From NCBI GenBank assembly GCA_029857955.1, contig JAOUFY010000024.1:1-40786 (forward strand): DNA of 40,786 nucleotides. Direction: 5' to 3'. The DNA is from Spirochaetia bacterium (GTDB lineage Bacteria; Spirochaetota; Leptospiria; Turneriellales; JAOUFE01). Below, one piece after another: positions 8,054 through 16,509 of the stretch; the first letter of the stretch is position 1; each line of letters opens with the position of its first letter. A program made the position numbers and the translations under genes. The notes under the pieces were generated by a model. The model was not told the origin of the DNA. It did not search any database and saw only the letters and a program-made list of their open reading frames with translations.

Positions 8054-8156
8054 TTACCTAAAAAATAAAAACTGATGAATTTTATGATTTCAGCATTGAG
8101 TCGAGACATCCCATTGGTTTTTTCTTGTAAAATGAATTAAATTTTTTTAGTAATAT

Positions 8157-8891
8157 ATGATCTACAATACCTTGCAAATAAATTTGGAATTTCCTGTTGA
8201 ATTGGGAACTTATTACATTCACATCTGGGGTAAACCCGATATTTCGTCCGGTAAAAATGATGAACCGATAGACCTTGTCGAACAACAATTTAATGAATTA
8301 CGTAATCACTATTTAAAGGTTTTTAACTTAAAACTTTCCATATTAAAACAGGTTCACGGCAATTGTACAGTTAACGCATGTACAAACGATAATGAACTTG
8401 CTGAAGCTGATTCTTTTTTCACAACTGACGATAATAATGCGCTGGCGATAAAAACAGCCGACTGCATACCCATTTTATTTTTCAATTCCCGCGATATGTT
8501 TTTAGGCGCTATTCATTCTGGTTGGCGCGGTCTTGAATTAGAAATTTTAAAATCAGCATTAAATAAAGCTTTATTAACAAAAAAAAACAAAATTAATGAT
8601 CTTATATTTATTATAGGACCGCACATTTATAAAGAAAATTATGAAACAGACAGTGAAGTCTATAACAAATTTCCTCAAGTCTATTCAGATCAAATAGCCT
8701 CAAGTACAAAACGAAATCTGAATTTAAAAAAAATACTGGAAAATCAGTTTATAAATTGTGGAATTCAAAAATCACAAACAATATGGTTAAACCATAATAC
8801 ATTTGGTTCACATCAGTTTTTCAGTCATAGATCAAAAGATAAAGGAAGAAATTTTAATATTATTTTTTTTAAAAAAGCTCTTAACCCATAG
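8157..8891 (+). CDS. pgeF: Peptidoglycan editing factor PgeF (YfiH/DUF152 family)
   Basis: 244 residues with the complete YfiH metal-site triad: KQVHG (H67), KTADCIPIL (C103) and IHSGWRG (H120). The 36- and 17-residue spacings equal those of the E. coli protein. Further family blocks are IGPHIYKENYET and the C-terminal FFSHRSKDKGR. PgeF removes wrongly incorporated L-Ser from UDP-MurNAc at the L-Ala position; older annotations call the family multicopper polyphenol oxidase, and purine nucleoside activity has been reported for relatives. The gene is preceded by 109 bp of AT-rich sequence with no strong RBS, and its last 11 nt overlap the convergent hpt gene. Confidence 0.9.
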   Translation: MIYNTLQINLEFPVELGTYYIHIWGKPDISSGKNDEPIDLVEQQFNELRNHYLKVFNLKLSILKQVHGNCTVNACTNDNELAEADSFFTTDDNNALAIKTADCIPILFFNSRDMFLGAIHSGWRGLELEILKSALNKALLTKKNKINDLIFIIGPHIYKENYETDSEVYNKFPQVYSDQIASSTKRNLNLKKILENQFINCGIQKSQTIWLNHNTFGSHQFFSHRSKDKGRNFNIIFFKKALNP

Positions 8892-9222
8892 TGGCTCTAT
8901 AGGTGATCACATCCTTAAGCATCTTCTCAATGGAAGTCATTTCAGATTCAAACCCTTCAAAATTGCCGTTTTTTGCTCTTAAATTAAGATCTGTAAATTT
9001 TTCTCCAAGCTGTGTTAATCCAAGGCTTAGCGAAGAACCTTTTATGGTATGAACCCCAAAAAGTACTTTTTCAAAATCTTTGGTTTCCAAAGCTTTTTTA
9101 ATTTGCTCAATAAAACTTTGGGTATTTGTAATATACTTGTCCAATAAAGTTTTTAACAAATCGTCTGTTCCTCCTGAAAGCTCTTTTAATTCAACTATTT
9201 TTTCCTTATCTACAATATCCAT
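8881..9222 (-). CDS. Stand-alone histidine phosphotransfer (Hpt) protein
   Basis: 113 residues consisting of one Hpt four-helix domain. The phospho-accepting histidine is H58 in the motif HTIKGSSLSLG, and the preceding helix (about 22-46) and following amphipathic helices have the usual layout. Hpt proteins relay phosphate between receiver domains of hybrid kinases and response regulators. No kinase is adjacent; the nearest receiver-like protein (20,119) seems unable to accept phosphate at the normal Asp. A GGAGA ribosome binding site sits 5-6 nt before the ATG. It shares a strand with the lipoprotein gene upstream (78-nt gap) and overlaps pgeF tail to tail by 11 nt. Confidence 0.88.
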   Translation of the reverse strand: MDIVDKEKIVELKELSGGTDDLLKTLLDKYITNTQSFIEQIKKALETKDFEKVLFGVHTIKGSSLSLGLTQLGEKFTDLNLRAKNGNFEGFESEMTSIEKMLKDVITYRATMG

Positions 9223-9300
9223 ACACTCTCCATATATTTTTTCTTTCTCATGATTTGTCAGCTTATTTTAATTGCTGTAAATTGTACAGTAAAATTGTAT

Positions 9301-9666
9301 TTACAACGACCTGAAGTTTTTTTCCCACACAAAGGAACCAAGTTTCAACCATCTTATTTTAAATATTTTATTCTCATAATAATACACTGCAACCTGGCTT
9401 TTGTTATCATTTCCAATTGCTAACCAAACTGGACGATCCGTTTCAGTTCCTCTATAAACCGGGCCTAATATTTTTGAAACTTCATTTTCAGACATATCCG
9501 GGGTTATCTTTAATATTTTTTCTTCTAAAAATATTTTCTCATCCGGAGACATTTTCTCGACGGCTTTTTCGCCTTTCGCCAGATTGGGCAAACATGAAAA
9601 AAGACCTATATTAATAAATACAACCAGCACTAACTTAATGTTTTTTTTAAATTCCATTTTAACCAA
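9301..9666 (-). CDS. Small lipoprotein with a BamE/SmpA-like domain
   Basis: 121 residues. The N-terminus is basic and then hydrophobic (KLVLVVFINIGLFSC), ending in a plausible lipobox with the lipidated Cys at 25 (L-F-S-C). The mature part has KITPDMSENEVSKILGPVYRG, which looks like the GMs..eV...LG.P turn of SmpA/OmlA/BamE-type domains, followed by three predicted beta strands (VWLAIG, SQVAVYYYE, IFKIRWLKL). BamE itself helps assemble outer-membrane proteins, but the fold is widespread and this assignment is tentative. The start may be the second Met (residue 4). It precedes hpt on the same strand. Confidence 0.65.
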   Translation of the reverse strand: MVKMEFKKNIKLVLVVFINIGLFSCLPNLAKGEKAVEKMSPDEKIFLEEKILKITPDMSENEVSKILGPVYRGTETDRPVWLAIGNDNKSQVAVYYYENKIFKIRWLKLGSFVWEKNFRSL

Positions 9667-9809
9667 TCTCCTACATTGTAATATATATTTAATATTTAAA
9701 CTTAATTAATCATTTAAAATGTCTAGCATAATTATATTTTAAATTCCATAAATATATAAATTTAAGCATACAATATATGTAATTTTAAAAAATTATCAAA
9801 ATCAATATA

Positions 9810-10544
9810 ATGAACATACTTTTTACAAATGATGACGGAATTCATTTTCCTGGAATACAGGCTTTAGTCGATACTTTTAAAGAATACGCCAATGTTTTTG
9901 TATTTGCTCCCGCTATGGAAAAAAGCGCTACCAGCCAGGCCATGACCATTTACGATGATATTTACGTTAAGATCATAGATGATCATACCTTTGTGGTCAA
10001 CGGCTACCCGGTAGACTGCATCAACATTGCGCTTCATGGCGGATTTATTCACGAAAAAATAGACCTTGTCATCAGCGGTATCAATAAAGGAGTAAATATG
10101 GGGCAGGATATTTTTTATTCAGGTACTGTCGGCGCCGCACGGCATGCCTACATTCACGGTATTCCTGCCATTGCCGTATCGTCCGGATTTTTAGACGCCA
10201 CGGGAGATTTTAAGAAAGTTGCCGGTTTTTTATTAAAATTTGTACAAAATCACTTTTCCAGCCTGCCAAAACCGTTTTTATTTAACATAAACTACCCCGC
10301 CGGTGTAAAAATGCCAGAAAAAATAAAATGGACTAAATCAGGAATCCGAATCTACCGAGATACATATAAGAGGAACGCTCTCAGTGAGAATGAATTTCTC
10401 GTAAACCTGGGCGGTTCGACATTAGGTTACAAGGAGATTGGGGACTGTGATTTTGAAGTTTATCATGACGGATTTATCAGCTTAACCCCCTTAAATAAAG
10501 ATGGCACAGACTACAACTACAAGAACCCAGACGAAACTCAATGA
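9810..10544 (+). CDS. surE: 5'/3'-nucleotidase SurE
   Basis: 244 residues with all SurE signatures: the metal-binding NDD at 7-9 in MNILFTNDDGIHFPGI, FAPAMEKSATSQA, VNGYPVDCI, and the long block SGINKGVNMGQDIFYSGTVG. SurE is a divalent-metal phosphatase acting on nucleoside monophosphates and short polyphosphates, linked to stationary-phase survival. The ATG follows a 143-bp very AT-rich gap. The last 44 nt overlap the following TPR gene in another frame. Confidence 0.95.
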   Translation: MNILFTNDDGIHFPGIQALVDTFKEYANVFVFAPAMEKSATSQAMTIYDDIYVKIIDDHTFVVNGYPVDCINIALHGGFIHEKIDLVISGINKGVNMGQDIFYSGTVGAARHAYIHGIPAIAVSSGFLDATGDFKKVAGFLLKFVQNHFSSLPKPFLFNINYPAGVKMPEKIKWTKSGIRIYRDTYKRNALSENEFLVNLGGSTLGYKEIGDCDFEVYHDGFISLTPLNKDGTDYNYKNPDETQ

Positions 10545-11331
10545 AAATAAAGACGATAACGAATGGCTTGAACAATTTTTAAATACAAGCGAAGATGATT
10601 TAATTGCCATGACTAAAAACAAAGGTCGCGGCAGTGAAAACGAATATAACGTCATTCAAATTGAAAATATTATCGATATTAAAAAAAGGGCCAATTTTGT
10701 CTTTCAAAACCGCAGATACAAAGAGGCATATGACATCATTGAAGATGCCATTAAACTCTTACCCGGTGATATAGATTTAAACTTTTTTCAGGCTCAATGT
10801 CTGTTTCACCTTGGAGAAATTGACCGAGTTGAAATTATTTTAAAAAATCTTCTTCAAAGCGATGATAAGCATAAAATGGTTCAAATTCCGCGTATGTTTG
10901 CCTACTCGCTTTTAAAAAAGAAAAAGTTTGCCAAAGCTCAGGAGTTTTTAGAAAAAAGTATTCCTGAATATAATTTTGACGTTCAAATGAGAAATATGCT
11001 AGGGTTTGCGCTGGAACAGCAAAATAAACTTGCTGAAGCTGAAAATGTTTTCAGCGATATTTTAACTCAAGAACCTGAAAATGCCAATGCAAATAATTCC
11101 TTGGCATACATTTATTTTAAATACAATAAAAACCTGCCATTTGCCCAGACACTTGCAGAAAAAGCAATTTTTTATGAGCCGCAAAATCCGGCTTTTCTCG
11201 ATACCATTGCGATGATTTATCATGCGATGGGAAATAGTGAAGAAGCTCGTGTTGCGTTACAAAAAGCTTTGACCATTGCACCCAGTAATCCTGTTTTACT
11301 AGAACACCTTGCGAAAATTCTGGAAGCTTAA
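10501..11331 (+). CDS. TPR-repeat protein
   Basis: 276 residues: a Thr-rich N-terminal tail (TTTTRTQT) and then tetratricopeptide repeats from about 60 to the end; the clearest is AFLDTIAMIYHAMGNSEEARVALQKALTIAP, with others at ANANNSLAYIYFKYNKN and RRYKEAYDIIEDAIKLLP. There is no signal peptide, so it is presumably cytoplasmic. The start at 10501 makes an unusual 44-nt overlap with surE; the only later in-frame ATG is Met37, which would also give a complete TPR region and cannot be excluded. Its role is unknown beyond protein-protein interaction. It is probably cotranscribed with surE and the following glycosyltransferase. Confidence 0.8.
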   Translation: MAQTTTTRTQTKLNENKDDNEWLEQFLNTSEDDLIAMTKNKGRGSENEYNVIQIENIIDIKKRANFVFQNRRYKEAYDIIEDAIKLLPGDIDLNFFQAQCLFHLGEIDRVEIILKNLLQSDDKHKMVQIPRMFAYSLLKKKKFAKAQEFLEKSIPEYNFDVQMRNMLGFALEQQNKLAEAENVFSDILTQEPENANANNSLAYIYFKYNKNLPFAQTLAEKAIFYEPQNPAFLDTIAMIYHAMGNSEEARVALQKALTIAPSNPVLLEHLAKILEA

Positions 11332-11341
11332 TTACAAATGA

Positions 11342-12211
11342 ATGGATACAAATGAACCTTTAGTAGATGTAGTAATTCCGGTTTATAATCGTGATAATTT
11401 GCTACTGGAATGTATCCATTCTGTAATTAACCAGACTTATGAGCATCTTTCAATATATGTAATTGAAGATGGAAGTGATGTTGTCGCTAAATACTTTTCT
11501 TCATTAAACAATCCTGCCTTTGCTAAAAGTTCAAAATCCATTTCTTACATTCGATTAAATACAAATCACGGCGTTTCTTACTGCAGAAATCTGGGTGCGT
11601 CGATTGGAAAAGGTCAATACATTGCCTTTTTAGACAGCGATGATCAATGGGATAAATTTAAAATATCCCGTCAGCTAGAATATCTTGAAAATAATCCCGG
11701 GTATAAATGGATTCATACAAATGAAATCTGGCAAAGAAATGGCGTGATCATAAATCAAAAAAAAGAACATAAAAAAGAAGGCGGCCAATTTATGAAACGT
11801 CTTTTTCAACGATGCCTGATTTCCCCTTCTTCGGTAATGTTTAGCAGATCTTTTTTTGAATCCTGTGGCGGATTTTTACACCATTTTCCTGTTGCTGAAG
11901 ACTATGAATTATGGCTGCGCTTAAATCTTAAAAATCCGGTTGCCTTTGTTGACGAACCTCTTACCATTAAAAGAGCCGGTAACTGGAGTCAGCTAAGCAA
12001 AACGCCAGAAATCGATAAATGGAGGGTTCTTGCCATGCATCGATTGTATCGCATGTATAAAAATGATCAGGATTTTATTGATCTTTTTGAATTCTGGAAA
12101 ATTGACGTGATTAAAAAAACTCAAATCCTGATAAAAGGAGCTGAAAAATACGGGCATTTACAAAAGTTACAAAAATATCAAAACTGGTTAAAAGTGTTCA
12201 ATACATTTTGA
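11342..12211 (+). CDS. Family 2 glycosyltransferase
   Basis: 289 residues. The GT-A fold starts at once (VDVVIPVYNRDNLLLECIHSVINQ), with the nucleotide-binding EDGSD, the helix YCRNLGASIGKGQYIAFLDSDD (DXD-type metal motif, about 95-99) and the acceptor-side AEDYELWLRL with the likely catalytic acidic residues. No membrane segment is present. It should add a sugar to a surface polysaccharide or lipid; donor and acceptor are unknown. It begins 10 nt after the TPR gene and its last 34 nt overlap the convergent secreted TPR gene. Confidence 0.88.
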   Translation: MDTNEPLVDVVIPVYNRDNLLLECIHSVINQTYEHLSIYVIEDGSDVVAKYFSSLNNPAFAKSSKSISYIRLNTNHGVSYCRNLGASIGKGQYIAFLDSDDQWDKFKISRQLEYLENNPGYKWIHTNEIWQRNGVIINQKKEHKKEGGQFMKRLFQRCLISPSSVMFSRSFFESCGGFLHHFPVAEDYELWLRLNLKNPVAFVDEPLTIKRAGNWSQLSKTPEIDKWRVLAMHRLYRMYKNDQDFIDLFEFWKIDVIKKTQILIKGAEKYGHLQKLQKYQNWLKVFNTF

Positions 12212-13461
12212 ACTCTGGAATAATGATCTGTTTCATCAGGAACCCGTAAATAATATCTTCCGTAATGTTTAATTAAATTTTTAAAACGATCGACGTCTAC
12301 CATAGAAGGATGAGTTTTTAATTTTTCATAACTTAACATAATGATTTCATAAGATGATCTTGTATCGAGTTCATTGAGTTCAGTTGCCATTTTATAGTGA
12401 TATATGGCCGCCTCAAAAAAAGCATTGTCCCAGGATTTTTGTGGATACTCAAATGGATCGCTTTCATAGGCAAGATAAAGCGGCTCATAAAGTATTTCTC
12501 TCTCGTCTTTACTGATCCACTCTAAAATTTGATTCATATGATTGCGGTTCATGATTTGAAATATTTCTCGATATAAACCTGCCAGATTATATTGATAATT
12601 ATATTCAGGAATACCGGCTTTTTCAAGCATGCTTTTATAGCCTTCCTGAATATAACCGCCAACCCAGCTCATTTGTTCTTTATAATGACGAACGTCCTTA
12701 AGTAAAAGTAAAAGCTCTTTAAAACGTTTATCTTGTGCTTTAATACCACGAATTTTATCTAACTTAACACTTATATAAAGTCCTGGCAGCTCAAGCATGT
12801 CATTTGGATCTACAATTTTATCGCTCCTTTCCCATGCTTCCTTAATATAAGTAAAAGCCTGCTCATCCATGCCCTGGGCCATCGATATTTGAGTAAGTTT
12901 TAAATACGTTTCTGGACGCTGAGAATCCGTATCAAGACTCTTTTTATACCAAAAATATGCTTTTGGATAATCATCAAGGGCTTTAAATTTGTCTCCCATT
13001 CTTAAGTATTCTAAAGCTGTATTTCGTTCTGATCCAAAATCCAGTCGGGCTATAAAATGACCTTTTTTTACCATCGATAAATTTCCACGCGCTTTAATCA
13101 TCCAACCTTGAAAACTCGTTTGAAAAACAGAGAAAATAGTAGCTTTTCCGACAATTAAGCCGTTTAAATACTTTCGATGATCAGGATCTTTTTGAATTAT
13201 ATAAATCGTATCGCCAATACGAACGCCTTGATGCTCATTTAATTTAGCGCTGAGAATCATTTCACGGGTATCATAATTTAAAAGCCGAGGCCGGTTTTTT
13301 GAAGTCATATGACTTTTTGAGGTAACTTCGCCAAGAATCTCCATTTTTTGCATACTGGATGTTCCATAATCGCGAAAAGCATGTAAAGGCAACGATTCAC
13401 TTGAAATCCGGACGTTTAAACCGCAAAATAACATTAAGATGTATATAGTTCTTTTTATCAT
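12178..13461 (-). CDS. Secreted or periplasmic TPR protein
   Basis: 427 residues with a short signal peptide (about 1-22: basic MIKR then hydrophobic YILMLFCGLN). A beta-rich N-terminal region (about 40-145) contains RIGDTIYIIQ and IFSVFQTSFQGWMIKARG, resembling small beta-barrel domains seen in other envelope proteins. TPR-like helices follow (AYFWYKKSLDTDSQRPETYLKL at about 165-200, and further helical repeats to the end). A cysteine in the signal region is not in a good lipobox (Phe before it). Function is not recognised. It is monocistronic, divergent from the transaldolase gene, with an identical 12-bp sequence lying at the start of each of the two genes. Confidence 0.78.
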   Translation of the reverse strand: MIKRTIYILMLFCGLNVRISSESLPLHAFRDYGTSSMQKMEILGEVTSKSHMTSKNRPRLLNYDTREMILSAKLNEHQGVRIGDTIYIIQKDPDHRKYLNGLIVGKATIFSVFQTSFQGWMIKARGNLSMVKKGHFIARLDFGSERNTALEYLRMGDKFKALDDYPKAYFWYKKSLDTDSQRPETYLKLTQISMAQGMDEQAFTYIKEAWERSDKIVDPNDMLELPGLYISVKLDKIRGIKAQDKRFKELLLLLKDVRHYKEQMSWVGGYIQEGYKSMLEKAGIPEYNYQYNLAGLYREIFQIMNRNHMNQILEWISKDEREILYEPLYLAYESDPFEYPQKSWDNAFFEAAIYHYKMATELNELDTRSSYEIIMLSYEKLKTHPSMVDVDRFKNLIKHYGRYYLRVPDETDHYSRVQNVLNTFNQF

Positions 13462-13566
13462 TAGACATAATATATATCGGTCAATTTGTTATACCAACAC
13501 AACTTTTTATAAAAGTGTTAAATTATAAAATATAAACAGTTAAAAGTAAATGACATTATGTCTAAT
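13460..13566. promoter_or_regulatory. Divergent control region bounded by a 12-bp inverted repeat
   Basis: The sequence ATTATGTCTAAT occurs at 13555-13566 on plus, 18 nt before the transaldolase ATG, and its exact inverse at 13460-13471, overlapping the ATG of the divergent TPR gene. Each copy reads in the direction of its gene. Between them lies a second short dyad, ACTTTT-TAT-AAAAGT. The TCTAAT inside the plus copy could be a -10 box, but no good -35 is visible. A shared operator is the inference. Confidence 0.4.
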
Positions 13567-13583
13567 AATTTGAAAAATACCAT

Positions 13584-14231
13584 ATGGAATTTTTTATAGA
13601 TACAGCGGATATAAATGAAATTAAAAAAGCAGCCGAATTCGGTATTCTTGACGGGGTTACAACGAACCCGTCTTTAATCGCAAAAACAGGAAAATCTCTT
13701 AAAAAAGCAATCAAAGAAATCACTGAAATTGTTTCAGGTCCTGTTTCTGCAGAAGTCCTGTCTACAGATAAAGACGGAATTATTCGAGAAGCTGAAGAAT
13801 TAGCGGCGATTGCCCCGAATATTGTGGTAAAAGTTCCACTTATACCAGAGGGTTTAAAAGCTGTAAAAATACTTTCTGAAAGAAATATTCAAACCAACGT
13901 TACACTTTGTTTTTCAGCGCTACAGGCTCTACTGGCCGCTAAATGCGGAGCAACCTATATTTCTCCTTTTGTAGGCAGACTTGACGATATTGGACATACA
14001 GGCATGGACTTAATTGGAGAAATTGTTGCTATCTATGACAATTATGGATATGATACAAAAATCATCGTTGCCAGTATTCGAAACCCAATTCATTTAAAAG
14101 ATTCTGCAATGATGGGAGCAGATGTTGCCACCATTCCGCCTGATATATTTAATACAATTGTGAAACATCCATTAACAGATAAAGGGCTTGAAAAATTTCT
14201 GGAAGATGCCAAGAAATTCCAATGGGAATAA
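13584..14231 (+). CDS. tal: Transaldolase, short TalC/FSA-type
   Basis: 215 residues, the size of the small transaldolase subfamily. Key blocks are [28 protein letters not shown], the Schiff-base lysine K83 in [14 protein letters not shown] and SPFVGRLDD. The residue in the SAEVLS strand is Glu57, the form found in true transaldolases; fructose-6-phosphate aldolases carry Gln there, so transaldolase activity in the non-oxidative pentose phosphate pathway is favoured. The start ATG (within CATATG) fits the conserved N-terminus exactly. The parA gene follows by 14 nt. Confidence 0.93.
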   Translation: MEFFIDTADINEIKKAAEFGILDGVTTNPSLIAKTGKSLKKAIKEITEIVSGPVSAEVLSTDKDGIIREAEELAAIAPNIVVKVPLIPEGLKAVKILSERNIQTNVTLCFSALQALLAAKCGATYISPFVGRLDDIGHTGMDLIGEIVAIYDNYGYDTKIIVASIRNPIHLKDSAMMGADVATIPPDIFNTIVKHPLTDKGLEKFLEDAKKFQWE

Positions 14232-14245
14232 TCAAATCGTAGGGT

Positions 14246-15007
14246 ATGGGGTTTATCATTTCGATCACAAACCAGAAGGGAGGGGTCGCAAAAACAACCA
14301 CGGCTCTACATCTTGCCATAGGATTATCCGAGAATCATAAAAAAACATTATTTATAGATCTGGATCCACAAAGAAATGCAACCGGTATATTGTTAAAACA
14401 AACAGATTTTCCAATTGACAGCACGGTATACACTGCTTTTCAAAAAAAAATAATTACGGGTGATATGGTCCACACAACAACTTACGACAACCTTTTTGTC
14501 ATACCTTCTTCAATTCAAATTGTTGAATTGGAAAATTCATTATCTGGAGCCATTGACGGTTTTTTTAGACTTTCAGAAAGTATGCGCGATATTGCAAAAG
14601 AATTCCAGTATATTATACTGGATTGTCCTCCCAGTCTTTCTGTAATCACCGTAAATGCTCTGGTGGCAGCAACGCATATTATAATCCCTTTGCAGGTATC
14701 TAAATTCTCAATCGATGGAATCAATGGTCTGTTAGATGTGATCTCAACTATTCAGAAAAGATACAATGCAAAATTAAAAATAATGGGCGGATTATTTACT
14801 TTTTATGACGAAAGAACAACAATGGCAAAAATGATGAACGATATGATCTTAAAAAAAATATCCATATTTAAAGCTAAGATCCCCAGATCCGTATCTGTAG
14901 AGGAAGCCCATATGGTAAAACGTAGTTTATATGATTATGCGCCAAAAAATAAGGTCACGCAGGCCTATTCTAAAATGGTTATGGAGGTAATACATGGCCT
15001 TGAATAA
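14246..15007 (+). CDS. ParA/Soj-family ATPase without adjacent ParB
   Basis: 253 residues. The deviant Walker A NQKGGVAKTT (signature Lys11 and Lys16), the switch-I DLDPQRNATG and the Walker B region ILDCPPSLS define the ParA/MinD superfamily; NALVAATHIIIPLQ and the C-terminal VSVEEAHMVKRSLYDYAPKNKVTQAY fit the Soj subgroup. Such ATPases position chromosomes, plasmids or protein complexes on nucleoid or membrane. No parB or parS cluster is seen here; instead the last 14 nt overlap a gene for a single-pass membrane protein, a likely partner. A run of nine A residues lies within the gene near 14442. Confidence 0.9.
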   Translation: MGFIISITNQKGGVAKTTTALHLAIGLSENHKKTLFIDLDPQRNATGILLKQTDFPIDSTVYTAFQKKIITGDMVHTTTYDNLFVIPSSIQIVELENSLSGAIDGFFRLSESMRDIAKEFQYIILDCPPSLSVITVNALVAATHIIIPLQVSKFSIDGINGLLDVISTIQKRYNAKLKIMGGLFTFYDERTTMAKMMNDMILKKISIFKAKIPRSVSVEEAHMVKRSLYDYAPKNKVTQAYSKMVMEVIHGLE

Positions 15008-15677
15008 AAAGAAGAATAAAAAAGATGAACTAAAGGGTGCGATTGACAGCGAACTCTCGCCCAATGGTATTATGAGCGATTTTGTTAATAATATTAGAAA
15101 TGATAAAGATTCCGATAAAAGATCTTCTTCCGGCAAGTCAGACGAATCTGAAGGTTTTATGGAGTCCATAAAATCCCTCGCGCAAAAAGGGCAAAAAGCA
15201 ATAAAAGACAATGATCCTTTTAGCGGTAATTTCCCAATGATCCGAAATCGTACACAGAAGGAGTGGTGGGTATCACTAGGCGCTTTTTTATCTGTTGTTT
15301 TACTTATCTTTTTACTTTTTTTTGCTTTTGGTTCAAACAATAAGTACCAAATCCATCTTTCTCCAAATGCTATAGACAATTACACATTTGGAACTTCCGA
15401 AACCAAAGAGGTTTTTGAAATTGGAAAGCCGGTTTACATTTATTTTGCGGCACAAAAAGCAATAAAAACCAAAAAAATTTTTATTAAAGTAATTAACTTG
15501 AATATGTCTTCAGGAGATGGCAATATATCCATCATTGAAAGTAATATTAATCCAAAGTGGAAAGTAATTGAAACTCATTTTCAAAAGGAATTCTTTGAAT
15601 CCCCCGGAAAATATAAAATTATCATTGAAAATGAAAAGAAAAAAGTTCTCATTGAAAAAACTTTTACGGTTAATTAA
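14994..15677 (+). CDS. Single-pass membrane protein coupled to ParA, unknown
   Basis: 227 residues: a highly charged cytoplasmic N-terminus (1-85, Lys/Asp/Ser-rich, starting ALNKKKNKKDELKG), one transmembrane segment at about 91-115 (WWVSLGAFLSVVLLIFLLFFAFG), and an extracytoplasmic domain of about 110 residues that looks beta-rich and Ig-like (KPVYIYFAAQ, KIFIKVINLN, GKYKIIIENEKKKVLIEKTF). Not recognised as a named family. It starts inside parA with a strong GGAGG ribosome binding site, so the two are translationally coupled. A role as membrane receptor or anchor for the ParA ATPase is inferred only from this arrangement. Confidence 0.8.
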   Translation: MALNKKKNKKDELKGAIDSELSPNGIMSDFVNNIRNDKDSDKRSSSGKSDESEGFMESIKSLAQKGQKAIKDNDPFSGNFPMIRNRTQKEWWVSLGAFLSVVLLIFLLFFAFGSNNKYQIHLSPNAIDNYTFGTSETKEVFEIGKPVYIYFAAQKAIKTKKIFIKVINLNMSSGDGNISIIESNINPKWKVIETHFQKEFFESPGKYKIIIENEKKKVLIEKTFTVN

Positions 15678-15811
15678 ATATTAAAAAATTTATTCTCAAT
15701 TAGTGTTTATAAATAATATTGGTATATTAATTGTAAAGTAATCGTTTAACGACGTATATTTATAATTACAAAATTAAATTTAATATTAATTCACAACTTA
15801 AGGAAAAAATA

Positions 15812-16492
15812 ATGATTAAAAGAACATTGGTATTTATAATTCTTGCAGGATTCCTTCTCAATTGCAAAGGCGGCAGCAGCCCCTGGGTCTGGAAAATTGA
15901 CGGTAAAAAATATACTGTCAGTGATTTTGACGATGCCTATGAAAATTACATTAATTTAATGGCGCAACAGCTTCAACTTAGCCCAGAGCAATTAAAAAGT
16001 ATGATTAAAAATCCCGAAAAAAGCGGAATTCCTGAGGAAAATATGGAGATGCTCAGAAAACTCTCAAAAGATAATTTTCCAGATCAATACAAGCAATTGG
16101 TACTTTTAAATGTTGAAGCAAAGAAAAAAGGTTTTACGAAAAAGAAAGAAATTCAAAGCAGAATTAATTTTATTCAGCAGTTTTATACAGCAAGCTTGTT
16201 TATGGCTGAAAAGGCTGAAGTAAAAGCAGATGATGTAAGCGATGATGAAGCTTTAAAAGCTTGGGAAATGATCAGAAACAGCAATCCACAGATGAGAACA
16301 ATCCCTCTTGATAAAGGACTTGCCGCAACAAAACAAAGATTAGCAATGAAAAAAGCATTTGATCGACAGCAGGAATCCATTAAAGACATCATGGAAGCCT
16401 ATCCAATTGAAACTAACCCTGATTTTAAACTAAAAGACTACATTAAAAAATCAGAAGAACAAACCAGTAAACCTGAAGATAAAGCAAAATAA
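15812..16492 (+). CDS. SurA-N-like periplasmic lipoprotein without a PPIase domain
   Basis: 226 residues. A signal peptide (MIKRTLVFIILAGFLLNC) ends in a lipobox with Cys18. The start of the mature protein, WVWKIDGKKYTVSDFDDAYENY, looks like the first strand and helix of SurA/PrsA-type chaperones (a short strand followed by F..ay), and the rest is helical and charged to about 205, ending in a Glu/Lys-rich tail. The rotamase domains of SurA are absent. A role in chaperoning envelope proteins is plausible, not proven. The gene has AAGGA before the ATG and a 134-bp AT-rich gap upstream; downstream lies a palindromic repeat element. Confidence 0.68.
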   Translation: MIKRTLVFIILAGFLLNCKGGSSPWVWKIDGKKYTVSDFDDAYENYINLMAQQLQLSPEQLKSMIKNPEKSGIPEENMEMLRKLSKDNFPDQYKQLVLLNVEAKKKGFTKKKEIQSRINFIQQFYTASLFMAEKAEVKADDVSDDEALKAWEMIRNSNPQMRTIPLDKGLAATKQRLAMKKAFDRQQESIKDIMEAYPIETNPDFKLKDYIKKSEEQTSKPEDKAK

Positions 16493-16509
16493 TTTTTTTT
16501 TAAAATATA

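Noticed and set aside
14441..14450. Run of nine A in parA as a possible slippage or phase-variation site
   Set aside because: Homopolymer A-runs of 7-9 are frequent throughout this AT-rich window and the frame is intact; no sign of a frameshifted alternative product.
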